Shown: positions 1-5,039 of the stretch, piece by piece
Layout of the letters: each line of letters opens with the position of its first letter
Position numbering within the stretch: position 1 is the stretch's first letter
NCBI GenBank assembly: GCA_014376425.1
Contig: JACMRO010000391.1
Span: 1-6,644 of the forward strand
Direction: 5' to 3'
From: Rubritepida sp.
GTDB taxonomy: Bacteria > Pseudomonadota > Alphaproteobacteria > Acetobacterales > Acetobacteraceae
DNA: 6,644 nucleotides
The notes under the pieces: generated by a model
Told to the model about the DNA's origin: nothing
Seen by the model: only the letters and a program-made list of their open reading frames with translations
Databases searched by the model: none
Program-made: the position numbers and the translations under genes

Positions 1-95
1 AGATCAAGGCGGCGGCGATGCTGGGGCTGAACCGCAACACGCTGCGCAAGAAGCTGCGGGATTTGGAATTGCCGGTCGTGCGCGGCGTTTCCTGA
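1..95 (+). CDS. ntrC: NtrC C-terminus (partial): Fis-type DNA-binding helix-turn-helix
   Basis: Only the last 30 codons (frame from position 3) are in the window; the gene enters from the left edge and stops at TGA 93-95. The visible peptide contains AAAMLGLNRNTLRKKLRDL, the recognition helix-turn-helix typical of NtrC-family sigma54 activators. The following tail, VVRGVS, is short as expected for NtrC. NtrC is the response regulator that, when phosphorylated by NtrB, activates sigma54-dependent nitrogen-assimilation promoters. Assignment to NtrC rather than another Fis-type regulator rests on this C-terminus plus the downstream ntrY-ntrX pair, the usual alphaproteobacterial order ntrB-ntrC-ntrY-ntrX. 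The last codons (RGVS and stop) lie inside the first copy of a 39-bp tandem repeat. The stop overlaps a following ATG as TGATG. Confidence 0.88.
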   Translation, partial: IKAAAMLGLNRNTLRKKLRDLELPVVRGVS

Positions 96-188
96 TGCCC
101 CGCGCGCCTGTGTCCGGTGCGCGGCGTCTCCTGATGCCGCGCGCGCCTGTGTTCGGTGCGCGGCGTCTCCTGATGCCCCGCGCGCCCG
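78..188 (+). repeat. 39-bp tandem repeat, about 2.8 copies, at the ntrC-ntrY junction
   Basis: Copies begin at about 81, 120 and 159 with an exact period of 39 bp. Copies 1 and 2 differ at three of 39 positions. Copy 3 matches to about 186-188 and then diverges. Each copy contains the core TCCTGATGCC. In copy 1 this is the ntrC stop codon overlapping an ATG, so the unit looks like a duplication of the ntrC 3' end together with its stop/start junction. Because 39 is divisible by three, the same in-frame TGA recurs in every copy of the ntrC frame, while the frame starting at 95 stays open throughout. The array lies in what would otherwise be a gap between two regulatory genes. Confidence 0.9.
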
Positions 189-214
189 CGGTAACGTGCG
201 GCATTCCCCGATGA
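95..214 (+). CDS. Putative 39-residue repeat peptide coupled to ntrC and ntrY
   Basis: This short open frame was not recognised as any known family. ATG 95-97 overlaps the ntrC stop (TGATG), and TGA 212-214 overlaps the proposed ntrY start (ATGA). The product would be three 13-residue units: MPRAPVSGARRLL, MPRAPVFGARRLL, and a third beginning MPRAPAV that ends in TCGIPR. It is basic and arginine-rich, with no predicted membrane segment or known motif. No Shine-Dalgarno sequence is visible, so translation would depend on ribosomes re-initiating after ntrC. The exact fit between the two neighbours suggests a coupling or leader ORF that carries ribosomes to ntrY. However, the frame is made of the tandem repeat and could be a by-product of it. 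Function unknown; coding status is inference. Confidence 0.4.
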   Translation: MPRAPVSGARRLLMPRAPVFGARRLLMPRAPAVTCGIPR

Positions 215-2508
215 AAATCCTGCCGGCACCGCTGCTGCGCAAGGCCGGCGCCGAGCAGGCGCGCCCGTCCCGTTCGGCCGTACCCCCCCGCGGGCTGTTG
301 CGCCGTGTTTCCGACCTGTTGTTGGGCCGCGGCGTCACGCTGGGGCTGGCGGTCGGCGCGCTCATCATGGGCGTCATCACCTTCACTGTGCTGAGCGACG
401 GCAGCCCCTTCGGGCCGACACGCCCGGGCCAGGTGGTGGGGCTGGTGCTGGCCGCCATGGCCTTTCTGCTGCTGTTGTTCGCAGCCCTGGCGGGCCGGCT
501 GGTGCGGGTCTGGGCCGACCGCCGCCGCGGCTATGCCGGGTCCAAGCTGCACACGCGGCTGGTGGTGCTGTTCTCAGTCGTGGCGATCGTCCCCTCCATG
601 CTGGTGGCCGGGTTTGCCGCGCTGTTCTTCAACCTGGGCATCCAGGCCTGGTTTTCCGACCGGGTGCGGACGGCGCTCGACGCATCGCTGCTGGCCAGCC
701 GCGCCTACCTGGCCGAACACCAGCAGAACATCCGTGCCGACGCCTTCGCCATGGCCAACGACCTCAACCGCGCCGTGGTGCTGCTGCCCGAACAGGCGCT
801 GACCTTCGCGCGCGTCCTGGGCACCCAGGCCGGCGTGCGCGGCCTGACCGAGGCCATCGTCTTCGAACCTGTGCTGGGCCGGGTCATTGCCCATGCCGGC
901 CTGGCCGCCGGCTTCCAGCTGGACCCGCCGCCGCCCGAGGCGGTGGAGCAGGCGCGGCGCGGCGAGGTGGCGGTGCTGACCAGCGACGACAGCAACCGTG
1001 CCCGGGCGATCATCGGCCTGGCGCCGGCCACCGGCCTGTTGCTCATGATCGCCCGCCCGGTGGACCCGCAAGTGATCGAGCACATGCAGCGCACCGAGGC
1101 AGCGGTCGAGGCCTATGACAGCCTGGACCGCAACCGCTCGGGCCTGCAGATCACCTTCGTGATGATCTTCGCCATAGCGGCGTTGCTGGTGCTTCTGGCG
1201 GCGATACTCATCGGGCTTGTGTTGGCCAACCAGCTGGCCCGGCCGATCGGCAAACTGATCCATGCCGCCGAGCGGGTGCGATCGGGTGACCTGTCGGTGC
1301 GGGTGGAGGAGGGCACGTCCGATGACGAGGTCACCACGCTCAGCCGCGCCTTCAACCGAATGACCAACCAGTTGGCCGGTCAGCGCAACGAACTCATGGA
1401 AGCCTACCGGCAGATCGACGAGCGCCGCCGCTTTACCGAGGGCGTGCTGGGTGGCGTGTCGGCCGGTGTGATCGGGCTCGACGCCGAGGGCAGCATCAAT
1501 CTGCCCAACCGCCGCGCCTCCGAATTGCTGGGCGCCGACATCGATCCGGCGGTGGGCCGCAATCTGGCCGATGTGGTACCCGAATTCGCCGAGCTTCTGG
1601 CGGCCGCGCCAAAGGCCGGCGGCACCGCGACCGCGGAGGTGCGGATTGGCCCACCAACCGCGCGGCGCACCCTGCTCGCCCGGATCTCGGGCGAGGCGCA
1701 TGACGGCCAGGTGGCGGGATTCGTGCTGACCTTCGACGATATCACGGCACTGCTGACGGCGCAGCGCCAGGCCGCCTGGTCCGATGTGGCGCGCCGCATC
1801 GCGCACGAGATTAAGAACCCGTTGACGCCTATCCAGCTCTCCGCCGAGCGGCTGAAGCGGCGCTATCTGAAGCAGATCACCGACGACCCCGAGACCTTCA
1901 TCCAATGCACCGACACCATCGTGCGCCAGGTCGGTGACATCGGCCGCATGGTGGACGAATTCTCCGCCTTCGCGCGGATGCCGCAGCCGGTCATCCGGCC
2001 CGGAAAGCTGAACCGGCTGCTGGAGGAGGCGCTGGTGCTGCAGCGCCATGCCCATCCGCACATCGCCTACCGGCTGGCGATGCCGCCGGTCGAGATCACG
2101 GCGGCCTGCGACCGGCGGTTGCTGAGCCAGGCGCTGACCAACCTGCTGAACAACGCGGCCGACGCGATTGCCATGCGCGATGATCCGCAGGCGGGAGGCA
2201 ACATCGTCGTCAGTCTTTCGCTCGAAGAAGATGCCGCGCTGATCGCGGTGACCGATGATGGCATCGGCCTGCCGCCGGGCGAGGAACGCGAGCGCCTGGC
2301 CGAACCCTACGTCACGCACAAAGTGAAGGGCACCGGGTTGGGGCTCGCCATCGTCAAGAAGATCATGGAGGACCACGGCGGCAGCCTCGTGCTGGAGGAT
2401 GCGCCGGACGGCCGGGGTACCCGTGCGACCCTGCGCCTCCCCTGGCGCGCCTCGGCTGAAAATGCGATGGAACGCACTGAGGCAAAGGCAGAAGCAGGGG
2501 AGCGTTGA
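211..2508 (+). CDS. ntrY: NtrY, membrane-bound sensor histidine kinase
   Basis: NtrY senses an envelope, nitrogen or redox-linked cue and phosphorylates NtrX. From ATG 211 the protein is 765 residues, normal for the family. Visible domains: two N-terminal membrane segments near 42-62 and 75-97, a third near 117-142, a periplasmic sensor region to about 312, and a fourth membrane segment near 314-340. These are followed by HAMP (about 341-395), PAS (about 405-515), the H-box HEIKNPLTPI with phospho-acceptor His532, the N-box around 644-652 (NLLNNAADA), G1 DDGIGL at 682-687, and G2 GTGLGLAIVKKI from about 707. EPYVTHK before G2 is the typical NtrY F-box region. ATG 211 is preferred over GTG 196 because it forms the ATGA overlap with the upstream mini-ORF; neither has a clear Shine-Dalgarno. 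The stop overlaps an ATG at 2508 (TGATG), and ntrX follows 18 nt later. Confidence 0.95.
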   Translation: MKILPAPLLRKAGAEQARPSRSAVPPRGLLRRVSDLLLGRGVTLGLAVGALIMGVITFTVLSDGSPFGPTRPGQVVGLVLAAMAFLLLLFAALAGRLVRVWADRRRGYAGSKLHTRLVVLFSVVAIVPSMLVAGFAALFFNLGIQAWFSDRVRTALDASLLASRAYLAEHQQNIRADAFAMANDLNRAVVLLPEQALTFARVLGTQAGVRGLTEAIVFEPVLGRVIAHAGLAAGFQLDPPPPEAVEQARRGEVAVLTSDDSNRARAIIGLAPATGLLLMIARPVDPQVIEHMQRTEAAVEAYDSLDRNRSGLQITFVMIFAIAALLVLLAAILIGLVLANQLARPIGKLIHAAERVRSGDLSVRVEEGTSDDEVTTLSRAFNRMTNQLAGQRNELMEAYRQIDERRRFTEGVLGGVSAGVIGLDAEGSINLPNRRASELLGADIDPAVGRNLADVVPEFAELLAAAPKAGGTATAEVRIGPPTARRTLLARISGEAHDGQVAGFVLTFDDITALLTAQRQAAWSDVARRIAHEIKNPLTPIQLSAERLKRRYLKQITDDPETFIQCTDTIVRQVGDIGRMVDEFSAFARMPQPVIRPGKLNRLLEEALVLQRHAHPHIAYRLAMPPVEITAACDRRLLSQALTNLLNNAADAIAMRDDPQAGGNIVVSLSLEEDAALIAVTDDGIGLPPGEERERLAEPYVTHKVKGTGLGLAIVKKIMEDHGGSLVLEDAPDGRGTRATLRLPWRASAENAMERTEAKAEAGER
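2496..2502 (+). promoter_or_regulatory. Strong Shine-Dalgarno (AGGGGAG) ahead of the ntrY stop
   Basis: AGGGGAG ends five bases before the ATG at 2508, which overlaps the ntrY TGA, and lies 24 bases before the ntrX ATG at 2527. It is therefore spaced well for the small frame at 2508 but too far away to serve ntrX directly. The ntrX frame has an in-frame TAA at 2521-2523, so ntrX cannot be extended upstream to use this site. Either ribosomes bind here and reach ntrX by re-initiation, or ntrX is coupled to ntrY termination. Confidence 0.55.
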
Positions 2509-2537
2509 TGCGCGGGGCCGTAACGCATGGCGCATGA
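2508..2537 (+). CDS. Candidate nine-residue upstream ORF before ntrX
   Basis: ATG 2508-2510 overlaps the ntrY stop codon and has a good Shine-Dalgarno five bases upstream. The frame encodes MRGAVTHGA and stops at TGA 2535-2537, just inside the ntrX start region, so a terminating ribosome would sit next to the ntrX ATG at 2527. No homology can be judged at this length. If translated, its likely role is translational coupling of ntrY to ntrX rather than making a functional peptide. It may equally be chance, with the Shine-Dalgarno simply loading ribosomes near the junction. Confidence 0.25.
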   Translation: MRGAVTHGA

Positions 2538-3918
2538 CATCCTGATCGTGGATGACGAGCCCGATATCCGCACCCTCATCGAGGGAATCCTGACGGATGA
2601 GGGCTACGAGACGCGGCAGGCGCATAACAGCGACGCGGCCCTGGCGGCGTTCCGCGCCCGCCGCCCCTCGCTGGTCATCCTCGACATCTGGCTGCAGAAT
2701 TCCAAGCTCGACGGGCTGGGCATCCTCAAGGCGATGAACGTCGAGGAGCCGCAGATCCCCTGCATAATGATCTCGGGTCACGGGACCATCGAGACGGCGG
2801 TGCAGGCGATCCAGTTCGGCGCCTATGATTTTATCGAGAAGCCGTTCAAGTCCGACCGGCTGCTGCTGATCGTCGATCGCGCGCTGGAAGCCGCCAAGCT
2901 GCGGCGCGAGATCAGCGAGTTGCGCATGCGGGCGGGGCCGGAGACCGAGCTGATCGGCGTCTCCACCATCGTGACGCAACTGCGCACGGCGATCGAGCGG
3001 GTAGCGCCTACCGGCTCCCGCGTGTTGATTTCCGGCCCCGCCGGCGCGGGCAAGGAGGTGGTGGCGCGGATGATCCATGCCCGCTCCCGTCGCGTCGATG
3101 GACCTTTCGTCGCGATCAATTGCGCGACGATGAACCCCGCGCGGATCGAGGAGGAGCTGTTCGGCGTCGAACCCTCGGCCGATGGACCGCGCCGCGCCGG
3201 CGTGTTGGAGCGCGCCCATGGCGGAACGATGCTGCTGGACGAGGTGGCCGACATGCCGCTGGAGACCCAGGGAAAAATCGTGCGCGCGCTGCAGGACCAG
3301 GGGTTCTCACGCATCGGCGGCTCCGCGCGGGTGAATGTGGATGTGCGGGTGATCGCAACCACCAACCGTGACTTGCAAGGCGAAATCACCGCCGGCCGCT
3401 TCCGCGAGGACCTGTTCTACCGGCTGTCGGTCGTGCCCCTGCGTGTACCGGCGTTGCGCGACCGGCGCGAGGACATCCCCTCCCTGGCGCGGCACTTGAT
3501 GGCCCGCTCGGGCGAGACGAGCGGCATCGCGGCGCGCGAGATCAGCGAGGACACGCTGGCGGCGCTGCAGACCTATGACTGGCCAGGGAACGTGCGGCAG
3601 CTGCGCAACCTGATGGACTGGCTGCTGATCATGGCGCCGGGCGAACCGGCCACCCCGATCCGCGCCGACATGCTGCCGCCCGAAATCGGTGCCGCGGCAC
3701 CGGCGATGCTGAAGCTGGACCGTTCCAGCGAGATCATGACCCTGCCGCTGCGCGAGGCGCGGGAGCTGTTCGAGCGTCAGTATCTCGAGGCGCAGCTGCT
3801 GCGCTTCGGCGGCAACATCTCCCGCACCGCGACCTTCGTTGGGATGGAGCGCAGCGCGCTTCACCGTAAGTTGAAATTCCTGGGGGTTCAGGCCGAAGAC
3901 CGTGCCGCCAGCGCCTGA
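2527..3918 (+). CDS. ntrX: NtrX, response regulator of the NtrY/NtrX system
   Basis: 463 residues, the usual NtrX length. Residues 1-120 are a receiver domain with acidic pocket D9/D10, phospho-acceptor D53, switch Ser83 and conserved Lys105 (DFIEKPF). Residues about 140-370 form an AAA+ module with Walker A GPAGAGKE (170-177), Walker B GTMLLDEV (233-240) and the RFREDLFYRL segment (291-300). The C-terminus (about 421-454) is a Fis-type helix-turn-helix with GGNISRTATFVGMERSALHR. After ELFG (209-213) the sigma54-contacting GAFTGA loop is absent, replaced by VEPSADGPRRAG. This matches what is known of alphaproteobacterial NtrX and argues against a role as a classical sigma54 activator; binding DNA as a sigma70-type regulator is more likely. 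The start is fixed at ATG 2527 by an in-frame stop at 2521-2523 and by the family-typical opening MAHDILIVDDEPDIR. The 3' end overlaps the next gene by 17 nt. Confidence 0.96.
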   Translation: MAHDILIVDDEPDIRTLIEGILTDEGYETRQAHNSDAALAAFRARRPSLVILDIWLQNSKLDGLGILKAMNVEEPQIPCIMISGHGTIETAVQAIQFGAYDFIEKPFKSDRLLLIVDRALEAAKLRREISELRMRAGPETELIGVSTIVTQLRTAIERVAPTGSRVLISGPAGAGKEVVARMIHARSRRVDGPFVAINCATMNPARIEEELFGVEPSADGPRRAGVLERAHGGTMLLDEVADMPLETQGKIVRALQDQGFSRIGGSARVNVDVRVIATTNRDLQGEITAGRFREDLFYRLSVVPLRVPALRDRREDIPSLARHLMARSGETSGIAAREISEDTLAALQTYDWPGNVRQLRNLMDWLLIMAPGEPATPIRADMLPPEIGAAAPAMLKLDRSSEIMTLPLREARELFERQYLEAQLLRFGGNISRTATFVGMERSALHRKLKFLGVQAEDRAASA

Positions 3919-4585
3919 GGCCATCATCTTCGACTGGGACAACACCCTGGCCAATGGCTGGGCCGCGATCCATGCCGGCCTGAACGCGGCCTTCCGCGGT
4001 TTCGATAAGCCGGAATGGACCATGGAAGACGTGCTGGCCAACACCCGTCGCAGCCTGGCGGAATCCTTCCCGGACCTCTTCGGGCCCGACTGGCACCGGG
4101 CGCGTGACCTGTTCTACGCCGCGGTGCGCGAGAAGCATCTGGACGTGTTGCGCCCGATGCCCGGCACCGCGCCCATGCTGCGCGTGGCGGTGGCCGTGGC
4201 GCCGCTTGCCATCGTATCGAACAAGCAGGGGCCGATGCTGCGCGATGAGGTGGCGCATATGCGCGGGGACGGCTTCTTTCGCGCCGCCATCGGCGCCGGC
4301 GACGCGGGTGGCGACAAGCCCGGCCCGGCACCCATGCGGCTCGCGCTGCGCGCCTGCGCGGTGCCGGCCGGCCCGGCCGCCTGGTATGTGGGCGACACGG
4401 CGCTGGACATGCAGGCGGCCCGGGCCGCCGGAGTGACCGCCGTGCTGCTGGGCGATGCGGCGCATGATGGCGGGATCGACGCCTGTGCGCCCGATCTGCA
4501 CTTCGCCGACGCCACGGCGCTGGCCGCGCATCTGACGACGCTGGACAAAGCCGGGCGCTTGGCCAATGGTTCCACCCGGCGCTAA
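3902..4585 (+). CDS. HAD-superfamily phosphatase (phosphoglycolate-phosphatase-like)
   Basis: A 227-residue cytoplasmic hydrolase with all four HAD motifs. Motif I is DWDNT (nucleophile Asp11, acid/base Asp13). Motif II is the Ser106-Asn107 of AIVSNKQG. Motif III is Lys139 in GDKPGPAP, and motif IV is VGDTALDM with Asp165 and Asp169. The helical insert after motif I (about 20-85) suggests a C1-capped Gph-like enzyme that removes phosphate from a small metabolite. The substrate cannot be read from sequence. The start must be GTG 3902: an in-frame TGA lies at 3872-3874, no other start codon follows it, and motif I begins ten residues in. The gene therefore overlaps the end of ntrX by 17 nt in another frame and is probably translated by coupling, since only a weak purine stretch precedes it. 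Confidence 0.9.
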   Translation: MPPAPEAIIFDWDNTLANGWAAIHAGLNAAFRGFDKPEWTMEDVLANTRRSLAESFPDLFGPDWHRARDLFYAAVREKHLDVLRPMPGTAPMLRVAVAVAPLAIVSNKQGPMLRDEVAHMRGDGFFRAAIGAGDAGGDKPGPAPMRLALRACAVPAGPAAWYVGDTALDMQAARAAGVTAVLLGDAAHDGGIDACAPDLHFADATALAAHLTTLDKAGRLANGSTRR

Positions 4586-4610
4586 GCCCGCCGTTTCCGC
4601 AGGGGCGGGC
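4586..4610 (+). other. GC-rich hairpin directly after the HAD gene stop
   Basis: GCCCGCC at 4586-4592 pairs perfectly with GGCGGGC at 4604-4610 across an 11-nt loop, beginning the base after the TAA of the HAD gene. No run of T follows, so it does not meet the usual intrinsic-terminator pattern. It could be a weak terminator, an mRNA 3'-end protecting or processing structure, or chance in GC-rich DNA. It sits in the only non-overlapping gap of real length in the block (4586-4673), in which no convincing promoter was seen. Confidence 0.4.
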
Positions 4611-4662
4611 GCGGACGAACCAGCCCCGCACCCCCTTCAGGGCGCGTGGCCACGAAGAACAG

Positions 4663-4669
4663 AAGGAGG
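4663..4669 (+). promoter_or_regulatory. Ribosome binding site of hfq (AAGGAGG)
   Basis: AAGGAGG is a near-perfect anti-16S match ending four bases before ATG 4674. It decides the hfq start: the frame is open back to 4566, but the family-typical N-terminus and this site both place initiation at 4674. It is the strongest ribosome binding site in the window, in keeping with a highly expressed RNA chaperone. Confidence 0.88.
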
Positions 4670-4673
4670 CCGC

Positions 4674-5039
4674 ATGGCCGCCGAAAAGTCACAGAACGTG
4701 CAGGACGTGTTCCTGAACCATGTTCGCAAGTCCAAAACGCCGGTGACGGTGTTCCTGATCAACGGCGTCAAGCTGCAGGGCATCATCACCTGGTTCGACA
4801 ATTTCTCCGTCCTGCTGCGCCGGGACGGCCACACCCAGCTGATCTATAAGCATGCGATCAGCACGGTGATGCCCGGCGCGCCGATCATGCTGTTCGACGC
4901 CACCGCGGCGACGGGTGCGGCGGCTGAGGGTGCTGCCTCCCCACCGCGGCGCGAGAGCACGCTTACCATTCCGCCGCGCGAGCCAGCCATTCCGCCGCGC
5001 GAGCCAGCCAAGGAACCATCCCCTGCCGGGACCGACTGA
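4674..5039 (+). CDS. hfq: Hfq, RNA chaperone with extended C-terminal tail
   Basis: Hfq forms a hexameric ring that pairs small RNAs with target mRNAs. The Sm core is residues about 6-75: QNVQDVFLNHVRKSKTPV with a basic rim (R18, K19, K21), Sm1 FLINGVKLQGIITWFDNFSV, and Sm2 with the proximal-face YKHAIST motif (58-64). The core is conventional. The total of 121 residues is longer than the roughly 80-90 common in alphaproteobacteria. The extra tail, about 76-121, is an Ala/Gly stretch followed by a Pro/Arg/Glu-rich, probably disordered segment with IPPREPA twice in tandem (99-105 and 106-112). That segment is encoded by an exact 21-bp duplication. The tail's DNA overlaps the open frame of hflX. 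The start is set by the strong Shine-Dalgarno. The 88-nt gap upstream could hold a separate promoter, but none was recognised. Confidence 0.96.
   Translation: MAAEKSQNVQDVFLNHVRKSKTPVTVFLINGVKLQGIITWFDNFSVLLRRDGHTQLIYKHAISTVMPGAPIMLFDATAATGAAAEGAASPPRRESTLTIPPREPAIPPREPAKEPSPAGTD

Noticed and set aside
196..210. GTG 196 as the ntrY start
   Set aside because: It adds only five residues, has no Shine-Dalgarno, and lacks the ATGA overlap that ATG 211 makes with the upstream frame. It cannot be fully excluded.
221..238. Sigma54-like -24/-12 element (GGCAC, 10-nt spacing between GG and GC)
   Set aside because: It departs from consensus in both boxes and lies inside the start of ntrY, so it could not produce a full ntrY transcript. 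Matches of this quality are frequent in GC-rich coding DNA.
4..552. Minus-strand open frame across the repeat, with GARGIRRRRAP-type units
   Set aside because: The repeat is periodic in every frame, so repetitive peptides appear on both strands. This one runs antisense into ntrY and ntrC and has no ribosome site or neighbour to couple with, unlike the plus-strand frame at 95-214.
574..3219. Very long open frame on the minus strand opposite ntrY and ntrX
   Set aside because: It lies wholly antisense to two well-supported genes, crosses their junction, is rich in His, Gln, Arg and Gly, and shows no recognisable domain. Long antisense frames are expected in GC-rich DNA with strong third-position bias.
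4586..4610. Classical rho-independent terminator after the HAD gene
   Set aside because: The stem is good but no T-run follows, so it is reported only as a hairpin.
4566..4673. N-terminal extension of Hfq from GTG or other starts upstream of 4674
   Set aside because: The frame is open to 4566 but overlaps the HAD gene end and encodes no Hfq-like sequence. AAGGAGG four bases before ATG 4674 and the typical MAAEKSQNVQD start settle the choice.
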